In this document: one piece after another, positions 26,805 through 33,520 of the stretch
Layout: each line of letters starts with the position of its first letter
How positions within the stretch are numbered: the first letter of the stretch is position 1
DNA from: Anaerolineales bacterium
Lineage (GTDB): Bacteria; Chloroflexota; Anaerolineae; Anaerolineales; Villigracilaceae
DNA: 37,114 bases
Assembly (NCBI GenBank): GCA_016927315.1
Contig: JAFGMV010000044.1
Span: forward strand, 1-37,114
Direction of reading: 5' to 3'
The notes under the pieces: model-generated
Told to the model about the DNA's origin: nothing
The model's database searches: none
The model's input: the letters and a program-made list of their open reading frames with translations, nothing else
Made by a program: the position numbers and the translations under genes

Positions 26805-26836
26805 AAAAGCGCCGCTCAATCTTGAGCGGCGCTTTT
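26805..26836. terminator. Perfect bidirectional terminator
   Basis: A 15-base perfect inverted repeat (26805-26819 and 26822-26836) has an A-run on one flank and a T-run on the other. It ends the usp-glucan synthase-aminotransferase transcript and can also stop leftward transcription from the hutH group. Confidence 0.92.
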
Positions 26837-26847
26837 CGTCGTATTAA

Positions 26848-26890
26848 GCAGCAAACGCCTGGGTGAGGGGGGCACCCAAACGTTTGCTGC
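26848..26890. repeat. Bipartite hairpin between convergent transcripts
   Basis: GCAGCAAACG at 26848-26857 pairs perfectly with CGTTTGCTGC at 26881-26890. Inside, GGGTG (26861-26865) pairs with CACCC (26873-26877) after a 3-base internal loop on each side, leaving a G-rich 7-base apical loop. No T-run follows. It lies 11 bases from the bidirectional terminator. It may be an extra transcript-end structure, a protein site or a dispersed repeat. Confidence 0.6.
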
Positions 26891-26959
26891 CTGTATATTA
26901 CTACAAAAGGTATAACTTTTCAAGGCTTAATCCTTACAGAAAAGTTAGAAGTTTTTAAT

Positions 26960-27292
26960 CTAAAGAGTAGGCGCCTTCCACCTGGCGATCATCTTCTCGA
27001 ATGGCGGCTTGATCTTTTCTTTTCGAAACGGGAACCAACCCAGTTCAGCCCGGATCGCCTGTACCTTCAGTTCAGTGGAACCCCACACCAGAGAAGCTCC
27101 AACGAGACCCATCAACGCCGATCCCCAGAAAAATGGAATGAACAATGAAAAACAGACCAGCAAAATACCCAGTGCAAGCGTATATGGCCACCACAAGTAT
27201 CCAAAGAAGTATTCTCCGCGAATGACCCAGATAAATCCCAGCCCAATAACGAATAATGCGGAAAATCCAAGCAAAAGGCCAAATACGTTCAC
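26960..27292 (-). CDS. DUF4491-like small membrane protein, second copy
   Basis: A 110-residue protein with about three transmembrane helices (5-24, 32-50, 54-72) and a basic C-terminal tail. The pattern RGEYFFGYLWWPYTLALGILL, then GLVGASLVWGSTEL and ELGWFPFRKEK, matches the DUF4491 family as I know it (EYYFG.. WW.., GxxGxxxxWxxxEL, KGWFPxNP). It starts with GTG overlapping the stop of the upstream paralogue by four bases (GTGA), so translation is coupled. The function of the family is unknown. The two neighbours are similar in size and topology and probably form a heteromeric membrane complex; this is inferred from the coupling only. Confidence 0.72.
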   Translation of the reverse strand: MNVFGLLLGFSALFVIGLGFIWVIRGEYFFGYLWWPYTLALGILLVCFSLFIPFFWGSALMGLVGASLVWGSTELKVQAIRAELGWFPFRKEKIKPPFEKMIARWKAPTL

Positions 27293-27699
27293 TGGACCAA
27301 CTCCTGCGCTTCCACGGGGTCAACTTTTCTGCCGACCGGTTCACGCTTGAGCAGGTCGTTCCGGGTGGCATTCGATCCGGCAGCAGACAAAAAAACGGCG
27401 TGCCGGGGATTTTCAGGATTGGCCGGAGCATGCCCCTTTTTGACACGCTTTTCCTGGCGAACAAACTCGAACCCATCCCACACGGCCGTGATGCCCAGGA
27501 TTCCCAGAATTGCAGAGAGAAGGTCGTTTTCACTGCACAGGGACAGGAATTCCAGGATGAGTCCCAATGCCAGGAAGAATATAACCGGCGGCCAGAGTTT
27601 CCTGATGCGGGCTTCAATTGTGCGCACTGCCACATGCCCTGCCCACACTCCTGTGAAAAGCGCTGCCGCACTTGCAAGACCAATCGGATTCAATTTCAT
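27289..27699 (-). CDS. DUF4491-like small membrane protein, first copy
   Basis: A 136-residue protein with three predicted transmembrane helices (about 5-24, 35-54, 60-78) followed by a soluble tail of about 55 residues. ILGITAVWDGFEFVRQEKRV and KKGHAPANPEN fit the DUF4491 C-terminal consensus (W..xELxxQxxRVxKGxxPxNP). It starts 31 bases after the hutH stop, with AGGAAG before the ATG, so it belongs to the same transcript. The long charged tail (KREPVGRKVDPVEAQ) is absent from the shorter partner. No function is known for the family. Confidence 0.7.
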   Translation of the reverse strand: MKLNPIGLASAAALFTGVWAGHVAVRTIEARIRKLWPPVIFFLALGLILEFLSLCSENDLLSAILGILGITAVWDGFEFVRQEKRVKKGHAPANPENPRHAVFLSAAGSNATRNDLLKREPVGRKVDPVEAQELVQ

Positions 27700-27730
27700 A
27701 AACTTCCTGATGATCCAGTCACGTGCTTGC

Positions 27731-29365
27731 CTAACTGTCCGGTTCCCACATATCTTCCACTTCTTTATTGACGGCTTTGACCAGCTTGCCGGAGGCGATC
27801 AGTTTCCTGGCAGCTTCAATATAAGGCTGCAGCAGTGTATCCTGTTCGACGAATGGTACCTGTTCCCGGATCAGGTCGTACGCAGGCTGCGTACCTTTAC
27901 CCAACCGGGCATTCTGGTCCAGCTTCTGTTTCCGAAAATCGATGCCCTGTGCGGCGGCCAGAAATTCCAGGGCTAACATATATTCCACATTATTTACAAT
28001 CTGGCGAGCCTTGAGTGCTGCGGTGCAGCCCATGCTGACATGGTCTTCCACATTGGCGGAGGTCGGGATGGTATCGGCGCTGGCCGGGTGAGACAGTACC
28101 TTGTTCTCAGCCGCCAGGGCTGCCGCTGTATATTGTGTGATCATGAAACCGGAGTTGAGCCCGCCGTGCCGGGTCAGGAAGGCTGGCAGTACATGGGCAT
28201 TGCTGGCCTCGTCGGTCAGGCGCATCAGGCGTCGTTCCGAGATATTACCCAATTCTGTCAGCGCCAGTCCCATATAGTCCATGGCTATAGCCAATGGTTC
28301 TCCATGAAAATTTCCGCCGGACAGGACCGTTGCCTCCCCATTCTCTTCGTCGAAGAAGATCAATGGGTTATCTGTGACGGCGTTCAACTCAATCTCGATC
28401 ACCCAGCGGGCATACGCCAGCGCATCCCGAATAGCACCATGCACCTGCGGGATACAGCGCAGGCTGTAAGCATCTTGAACATTGGCTGGATCATGATGAC
28501 GGGTGAACTCGCTGCCTGTCAGCAGTTCACGCAGGTAGGCGGCGCAATTCAACTGCCGCGGGAAAGGTCGCAGTCGGTGGATGCGGTCGTCAAAGGCCAG
28601 TGGTGTGCCATGCAGCGCCTCCAGGCTCAGGCAGCCGGTGATGTCGGCAGTACGGCTTAACAGCTGGGCATGGTAAGCCTCCAGTGCTCCCAATGCGCAC
28701 ATGACTGCCGTGCCGTTGACCAGCGCCAGCCCTTCTTTGGCTGCCAGGGTAACGGGCTTCAGGTTGGCTTGTTCAAGCGTTTCAGCGCCCGGCCTCACCT
28801 GGCCCTGGTATTCGGCATCCCCCAGCCCCAGCAGGACCAGGCTCATATGTGAGAGCGGTGCCAGGTCTCCACTGGCGCCCAGGGAACCTTTCTGCGGGAT
28901 AAGCGGGTGTATCCCCTTATTGAGCAGGTCCACCAGCAGTTCCACGGTCTCCAGCTTTATTCCGGAATGACCCCGGGTCAGGGTATTGGCCCTGATCAGC
29001 ATAATAGCCCGGACAGTTGGAATATCGAACGGCGTCCCGACCCCGACAGCATGACTGAGTATAATATTGTGCTGCAGTTCACCAACCTGTTCGCGAGAAA
29101 TAATGCGATCCTTAAATGCCCCAAAGCCGGTTGTAATACCATATGCAACCTGGCCTTCTGCCAGCATGCGTTCAACTGCCTTTGCGGCGCGCTCCACTTT
29201 ATGGACCGCCTCCTGGCTGAGGTCAACCCGGGGGGATCCGGGTTGACCATAGGCTACAGCAATCACCTGGTCAAGCGTCAATGATTGCCCATCCAGGGTG
29301 ACGAGAGGGAGATGCTTGCCTGTTCTTGAACTGAGACGGTGGAGCACCGGGATTTGATTTGTCAT
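27731..29365 (-). CDS. hutH: Histidine ammonia-lyase
   Basis: A 544-residue enzyme that removes ammonia from L-histidine to give urocanate, the first step of histidine breakdown. The electrophilic MIO cofactor forms by cyclisation of Ala164-Ser165-Gly166 in GSLGASGDLAP. The catalytic Tyr75 is in VAYGITTGFG, and His105 in NIILSHAVGVG is the residue typical of histidine-type lyases. NVEDHVSMG carries the substrate-contacting Glu. Length is slightly above the usual 510 because of a short N-terminal extension. A promoter and an AGGTGA binding site precede the ATG. No hutU, hutI or formimidoylglutamase gene is nearby, so the pathway must be encoded elsewhere or be incomplete. Tyrosine or phenylalanine as substrate is less likely given the active-site residues. 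Confidence 0.92.
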   Translation of the reverse strand: MTNQIPVLHRLSSRTGKHLPLVTLDGQSLTLDQVIAVAYGQPGSPRVDLSQEAVHKVERAAKAVERMLAEGQVAYGITTGFGAFKDRIISREQVGELQHNIILSHAVGVGTPFDIPTVRAIMLIRANTLTRGHSGIKLETVELLVDLLNKGIHPLIPQKGSLGASGDLAPLSHMSLVLLGLGDAEYQGQVRPGAETLEQANLKPVTLAAKEGLALVNGTAVMCALGALEAYHAQLLSRTADITGCLSLEALHGTPLAFDDRIHRLRPFPRQLNCAAYLRELLTGSEFTRHHDPANVQDAYSLRCIPQVHGAIRDALAYARWVIEIELNAVTDNPLIFFDEENGEATVLSGGNFHGEPLAIAMDYMGLALTELGNISERRLMRLTDEASNAHVLPAFLTRHGGLNSGFMITQYTAAALAAENKVLSHPASADTIPTSANVEDHVSMGCTAALKARQIVNNVEYMLALEFLAAAQGIDFRKQKLDQNARLGKGTQPAYDLIREQVPFVEQDTLLQPYIEAARKLIASGKLVKAVNKEVEDMWEPDS

Positions 29366-29402
29366 CGCTTCACCTGCATTTCATTTTCTAAGCCATAAAT
29401 CG

Positions 29403-29431
29403 ATTATACACGCCTGTTGGGTACTATTCAC
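29403..29431 (-). promoter_or_regulatory. Sigma-70-like promoter of the hutH operon
   Basis: A perfect TATAAT on the minus strand (29403-29408) with a weak -35 GTGAAT (29426-29431) at 17 bases. The transcription start would be about 30 bases upstream of the hutH ATG. Confidence 0.55.
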
Positions 29432-29723
29432 ACGCTGGATTTATTGGATATTCCTTTGCTATTGGTTGCTTTGTTCTGGCAGTATCATGTAGTCATTCCG
29501 TACTGTTACGACCCGAACCCAAGCCTGTATCGTTGCGGTTACAATCTGGTACCACGACTCCTTTGGGTGATTTTGGATAACTACTGCTGCTTGCATAAAT
29601 ATCTAAAATTGGACCCAATCAAGCACCTTCAAATACCAGAATTTCAGTTCAGATATTTTCGCAGCGCTCTGTAAGTTTTTTAGTCCCAAAAAAGCCAGTT
29701 TTATTCGAAGGAGCAATCCTGTC
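29432..29723. other. Intergenic region, nothing recognised
   Basis: No gene, repeat or known RNA structure is apparent between the hutH promoter and the small membrane protein gene. A plus-strand frame (29417-29674) has no ribosome binding site and an unconvincing composition. A GAAGGAG ribosome binding site at its right end belongs to the next gene. Confidence 0.4.
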
Positions 29724-30044
29724 ATGTTGAAACAACATGATTCCACCAGGAAGTTTTTCCTGATCCTGGGGCTGGAACTCCCGGCCTGTTCATTTTCCAG
29801 GGATCCGGTAACTGGCTATGATCAGTCCCTGGAAGAATTAGCCCACCAGGACATTCCGGGGAACCTGGTTGATTCTGCTGGCGGGTCCGATACGGAAGAA
29901 ACCGGCGGCGCACCTTTGGTTGATCCTGGTTCCGAGAGCAGTGCTCCTTCCACCGGGTTGGTTGCCGGGATTGTGCTGTATGCCCTGCTGGTCACTGGGG
30001 GAGGGGTCTGGCTTTTTATATACTGGTGTAAACCTTCAGCCTGA
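29724..30044 (+). CDS. Hypothetical small single-pass membrane protein
   Basis: A 106-residue protein with no family I recognise. It has a short hydrophobic N-terminal stretch (KFFLILGLELPAC) that could be a poor lipoprotein signal with Cys22, although a Glu in the hydrophobic core and Pro before Ala make this doubtful. An acidic, Gly/Ser-rich middle (about 25-72) and one clear transmembrane helix (about 77-100) follow, ending YWCKPSA. It is preceded by GAAGGAG 10 bases upstream of ATG. The composition (acidic linker plus C-terminal anchor) suggests a surface-exposed protein. It is the only plus-strand gene between two leftward genes and appears monocistronic. Expression is not proven. Confidence 0.5.
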   Translation: MLKQHDSTRKFFLILGLELPACSFSRDPVTGYDQSLEELAHQDIPGNLVDSAGGSDTEETGGAPLVDPGSESSAPSTGLVAGIVLYALLVTGGGVWLFIYWCKPSA

Positions 30045-30056
30045 TCAGGCTAGCAG

Positions 30057-30091
30057 CAAAAACTCCCTGTTTAGAACACATACCAGGGAGT
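30057..30091 (-). terminator. Terminator of the ATP-grasp gene
   Basis: On the minus strand ACTCCCTG and CAGGGAGT (30084-30091 and 30062-30069) pair around a 14-base loop and are followed by a run of five Ts. It lies 29 bases past the stop of the leftward ATP-grasp gene. On the plus strand there is no T-run. Confidence 0.7.
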
Positions 30092-30119
30092 CTCATATTG
30101 GGATGATTATGGGAGAATG

Positions 30120-31277
30120 TTAGTGGTTCCTTCTCCCTTTCTTTGCAAAAATGTCCCTTGGTTCCAGTAATCTCCAACGACCGGCAGCCAGGTAAAGAAT
30201 TTCAAGGATCAGATCCTCGTAAGCAATCCCTTCCGCCGCGGCTTGAAGACACAGGTCACTGTAATCGGGCGTCAATCCCGGGAGGGGGTTAATTTCCAGC
30301 AGGCGCGGGTTTCCATCAATATCCAGCCGGATATCCACGCGCGAAACATCCAGAGCTCCCAAAATAGCATGGCCCCGTAGCGCCAGGTGGTACATTTTTT
30401 TGCCCAACTCCGTGGGTACATCTGCCGGGCAGATGTACTCCGGTGCGCCGGCTTCTCCCAGGTGCTGTGCTTTAGCAGCATGACTGTAAATACCGGGGGT
30501 CACCGAACGGTCGGTATTCAATTCCAGGATTGGAAAGCGGTGAAACCCATTAGAATGGTACCATTCAGGGTGACGGCTAAAGCACTTTGCGTCTTGTCGA
30601 CCGATTTGCCCGACAGTGAATTCCCGTCCAGGCAGGAAACTTTCAACCAGGGCCGGCTGCTGGTAGGATGCGATGATATATTTGACTCGTTCACGTAAGT
30701 CTTCAGCCGTGTCGACCCTGGCTTTCATATCCACCCCCATCCCGGTCCCCTCACTGGTTGGTTTTACAAACAAGGGGAAGTGTAAATCGTGTCTGAGCGG
30801 TTCATCACCGGTTACAAATTCCTGGAAAGGCGCCACCGGAATACCACGGTCCCGCCAGATGCGTTTTGTCAGGGTTTTATCCAATGCGATGGCATTGGTG
30901 ATCACCCGGGAGGCGGTATAGGGGATTTTCAGCATTTCCAGCAAGGCTGGAACCTGCGCTTCACGGGCTTCTCCCCCGAGCCCTTCTGCTATATTGAAGC
31001 AAATATCCGGTTTATATTTTTTCAGTGAATATGGCAAGGCCTCATCGGCCATAATGAATTCGGTCTTGTGCCCGTCCGTTTCGATCGCTGCCTGAATAAC
31101 CTGTACTGTATCGATGTAATCAAAGTCTGAATAGGCATCCGGCGGTACCCCGGGAGGACGCGGCATATCTTTTTCCTTGATATTTGCCAGAACGGCGACC
31201 TTCCAGGGGCGTTTAGGACGCATAGCGGACCCGGGAGGTTTATCGCAATCCTGTTCTTGCAGAGAAGAACGTTTCAT
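30120..31277 (-). CDS. D-alanine-D-alanine ligase-like ATP-grasp enzyme
   Basis: A 385-residue ATP-grasp ligase. The N-terminal domain has WKVAVLANIKEK and the subfamily motif FNIAEGLGGEAREAQVPALLE; the central domain has FPLFVKPTSEGTGMGV; the C-terminal domain has VESFLPGREFTVG, DVSRVDIRLD and the metal-binding LLEINPLPGL (Glu329, Asn331). Ordinary Ddl has the related LEVNTLPGMT. No mur, ddl or fts cell-wall cluster adjoins, and the N-terminal motif differs from housekeeping Ddl, so the amino acids or peptide joined are uncertain. I chose the ATG at 31277 (AGAGG six bases upstream) over a GTG one codon earlier; a later ATG at codon 19 is also possible. It has its own promoter and terminator. 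Confidence 0.82.
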   Translation of the reverse strand: MKRSSLQEQDCDKPPGSAMRPKRPWKVAVLANIKEKDMPRPPGVPPDAYSDFDYIDTVQVIQAAIETDGHKTEFIMADEALPYSLKKYKPDICFNIAEGLGGEAREAQVPALLEMLKIPYTASRVITNAIALDKTLTKRIWRDRGIPVAPFQEFVTGDEPLRHDLHFPLFVKPTSEGTGMGVDMKARVDTAEDLRERVKYIIASYQQPALVESFLPGREFTVGQIGRQDAKCFSRHPEWYHSNGFHRFPILELNTDRSVTPGIYSHAAKAQHLGEAGAPEYICPADVPTELGKKMYHLALRGHAILGALDVSRVDIRLDIDGNPRLLEINPLPGLTPDYSDLCLQAAAEGIAYEDLILEILYLAAGRWRLLEPRDIFAKKGRRNH

Positions 31278-31315
31278 CACTAACCTCTGTAAAAAGAAAT
31301 TTTATTGGCAGCGAC

Positions 31316-31343
31316 AGTATAAATCAAAGGGGAAAATTTTCAA
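31316..31343 (-). promoter_or_regulatory. Sigma-70-like promoter of the ATP-grasp gene
   Basis: TATACT (31316-31321) and TTGAAA (31338-31343) on the minus strand are 16 bases apart, each with one mismatch to consensus. The transcription start would be near 31308, about 30 bases before the start codon. Confidence 0.65.
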
Positions 31344-31451
31344 AGTTGATTTTTCCCTGGAAGTAGGTCAAAAAACAGTGTACTTATTGTAAAATGGTCT
31401 TAAGTGTAAAAGCTCCGAGTCTGAGCTGCCAGCCAGTGTGCCGAGGATCCC

Positions 31452-32045
31452 ATGGACATAAGCTTTGATTCATTCCTGTATCCGCAGATCTTGATTCCCT
31501 TATTTATTTGCATTGCCCGAGTTCTGGATGTCACACTTGGAACACTGCGCATTATTTTTGTGTCGAGGGGGTTCGCCAGACTGGCTCCTGTGGTCGGTTT
31601 CTTTGAAGTGTTTATCTGGCTGCTGGCGATTGGCCAGGTCATGAACAATCTGACCAACATCTACAACTATCTGGCGTATGCATTGGGTTTTGCAATTGGG
31701 AACTATATTGGCATTTTGATCGAACACAAACTCTCATTGGGAGTAGTCATTGTACAGGTCATTACCCAGACCGATGCAACTCCCTTGATTGAGCTTTTAC
31801 ACAGCAAGGGATATGGCATCACTTCTACCAAGGCCAACGGCTCATCCGGTCCTGTTCATATTATTTTCAGTGTGATCAAACGCTCCAACCTTGGGGAAAT
31901 TGTGGAGATCATCAAGAAATACAACCCCAGGGCCTTTTACACCGTCTCGGATATACGGGCGGTATCTGAAGGACCTTACCCACTGCGCTATCACCCGGCA
32001 GGAAAGCTTTTCTCTTTCAGAAAGGCAATCCAGAAAAGAAAGTAA
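31452..32045 (+). CDS. UPF0316 membrane protein with DUF2179 domain
   Basis: A 197-residue membrane protein. The N-terminal half has three transmembrane helices (about 12-32, 40-62, 66-88) with the family motif ARVLDVTLGTLRIIFVSRG and ALGFAIGNYIGILIE (DUF5698-type). The C-terminal half is a soluble DUF2179 domain (about 100-172) with GYGITSTKANGSSGPVHIIF, a glycine-rich turn that resembles ligand-binding loops in the family. The role is unknown; DUF2179 also occurs in YitT-type proteins. It is transcribed rightward, away from the ATP-grasp gene, and ends 30 bases from the convergent aldo/keto reductase stop. GAGGA precedes the ATG. Confidence 0.83.
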   Translation: MDISFDSFLYPQILIPLFICIARVLDVTLGTLRIIFVSRGFARLAPVVGFFEVFIWLLAIGQVMNNLTNIYNYLAYALGFAIGNYIGILIEHKLSLGVVIVQVITQTDATPLIELLHSKGYGITSTKANGSSGPVHIIFSVIKRSNLGEIVEIIKKYNPRAFYTVSDIRAVSEGPYPLRYHPAGKLFSFRKAIQKRK

Positions 32046-32075
32046 TCTTTCCTGCAGGTATCCTTTAGGTACATA

Positions 32076-33272
32076 TCAGGGATAGTGTTTCGAGATGGCT
32101 TCCTGCCTTCCCAGGATAGCATGTGTTTTCACCAGTTCAACCGGAATATCGATCTCCTGCGGGCATTTTTCCAGGCATTTTCCGCAGTCAACACACATCG
32201 AGGCATTGCCATTGCTTTTTTCCCTGTCAAAATGATCTTTTGATGCCGCCAGCTTTTTATATCCCCTGGCTGTCGTCCAGCGACGCCAGCGGTTTGTTTC
32301 CAGAGAGATAGTATTCAGGATAGCAAAATTCTGGGGAATGTTGACCCCGGCTGGACAAGGCATACAGTACCCGCAGGCTGTGCAGGGGACAAGTAGTTTT
32401 TGGCGGTAGATCTCTGCCAGCCGGGCAATTACCGCTTCTTCTTCCTGGTTTAGGGAATCAACGCCAGAATGGTCGGCGCTGGCACAGTTCTCATCAACCA
32501 TCTGTTGGTTTCCCATGCCGCTCAGCACAGTGGCCACTTCGGGGCGGTTCCACAGGAACTGTAAAGCCCAATCAACTGGCGTGTGCCTGGAGGAGGACGA
32601 TCTTATCACCTCCATGGCTTTTTCTGGCGGGTTGGCCAGCGTTCCGCCCTTGATAGGTTCCATGATTACCACCGCAATACCTTTACTGTGAGCATATTCC
32701 AATCCATCGGTAGTCGCCTGGATACCGGTATCCATATAGTTATATTGAATTTGGGTCATATCCCAATCATAGTAATCGATGATTTTTCTGAAGACAGGCT
32801 GCGTATCATGGAAAGAGAAACCTATATGGCGAATGCGCCCCTGCCGCTTGGCTTCTTCCATTTTATCGATCAGTCCCAGGCGTTTCATCTTCTCAAACTG
32901 CCCGATATTCATGGCATGGAAGAGATAGATGTCGATGCAATCGGTTTGCAGTCGTACTAATTGATCTTTCAGGAACCGGTCAAAATCCTCTGTTTTGCGA
33001 ACCAGAATCATGGGCAATTTGGTGACCAATTTTACTTTGTCCCTGTAGCCATCCTGAAGCGCCTGCCCAAGGACTTTTTCGCTTTCTCCCAGGTGATAAA
33101 ACCAGGCAGTATCGACATAATTAATGCCTTGATCAATACCAGAACGAATAATTTTTACTGATCTGGACGTGTCGACCCCCATCAGGCTGAATTTGCGTGC
33201 TGGCAAACGCATACAGCCGAACCCAAGTGCGGAGACTTCCCACTCCAGAGAGCCCATTTTTCGATACTGCAT
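32076..33272 (-). CDS. Aldo/keto reductase with C-terminal ferredoxin domain
   Basis: A 398-residue fusion. The N-terminal TIM barrel (1-270) has the aldo/keto reductase tetrad Asp54 and Tyr59 (YVDTAWFYH), Lys85 (VTKLPM) and His119 (LFHAMN). The C-terminal part carries two cysteine sets, CTACGYCMPCP (about 298-308) and CVDCGKCLEKCP (about 361-372), the latter with classical CxxCxxCxxxCP spacing, so two 4Fe-4S clusters are likely. Proteins of this type are common in anaerobes and may take electrons from ferredoxin in place of, or as well as, NADPH; the substrate is unknown. AAGGAG stands upstream of the ATG. It follows the tRNA terminator on the same strand. Confidence 0.88.
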   Translation of the reverse strand: MQYRKMGSLEWEVSALGFGCMRLPARKFSLMGVDTSRSVKIIRSGIDQGINYVDTAWFYHLGESEKVLGQALQDGYRDKVKLVTKLPMILVRKTEDFDRFLKDQLVRLQTDCIDIYLFHAMNIGQFEKMKRLGLIDKMEEAKRQGRIRHIGFSFHDTQPVFRKIIDYYDWDMTQIQYNYMDTGIQATTDGLEYAHSKGIAVVIMEPIKGGTLANPPEKAMEVIRSSSSRHTPVDWALQFLWNRPEVATVLSGMGNQQMVDENCASADHSGVDSLNQEEEAVIARLAEIYRQKLLVPCTACGYCMPCPAGVNIPQNFAILNTISLETNRWRRWTTARGYKKLAASKDHFDREKSNGNASMCVDCGKCLEKCPQEIDIPVELVKTHAILGRQEAISKHYP

Positions 33273-33368
33273 ATCCTGTTCTCCTTAATTTTTGGGATAT
33301 TCTTGCGTGCTATCCAATTGATATCATTGTACAGGGAGAAGCTTCTTCTCCTGATTACAAGCACCAAA

Positions 33369-33401
33369 CAAAGCCGCCAGCAGGCTCTGCTGGCGGCTTT
33401 G
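33369..33401 (-). terminator. Strong hairpin after the tRNA gene
   Basis: A perfect 15-base stem (33369-33383 and 33387-33401) with a 3-base loop. On the minus strand it follows the tRNA after about 10 bases and ends in TTTGTTT; on the plus strand it is followed by a T-run at 33405-33410. It can act in both directions. Confidence 0.75.
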
Positions 33402-33412
33402 CAGTTTTTTAA

Positions 33413-33484
33413 TGCCCCGGGTAGGAATTGAACCTACATCAGAGGCTTAGGAGTCCCCTGTTCTATCCGTTGAACTACCGGGGC
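33413..33484 (-). tRNA. tRNA-Arg (anticodon CCT)
   Basis: The minus strand folds as a complete cloverleaf: acceptor GCCCCGG/CCGGGGC, D stem GTTC/GAAC, anticodon loop CTCCTAA (anticodon CCT, reading AGG), a 4-base variable loop, and T stem GTAGG/CCTAC with loop TTCAATT. The discriminator is A and the CCA end is not encoded. The anticodon stem has one G-U pair and an A-G mismatch next to the loop. The gene lies 36 bases after the ftsK stop, on the same strand, and before a strong hairpin. Confidence 0.95.
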
Positions 33485-33520
33485 GGGCGGGCAAATTATA
33501 GCATTCCTGGGAGTGTGTGA

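Noticed and set aside
29417..29674. 85-codon plus-strand frame upstream of the small membrane protein
   Set aside because: No ribosome binding site, no family, overlaps the hutH promoter, and has an unlikely composition.
33369..33484. tRNA-associated integrated element
   Set aside because: No integrase, no repeated tRNA 3' end, and the neighbours are housekeeping genes on both sides.
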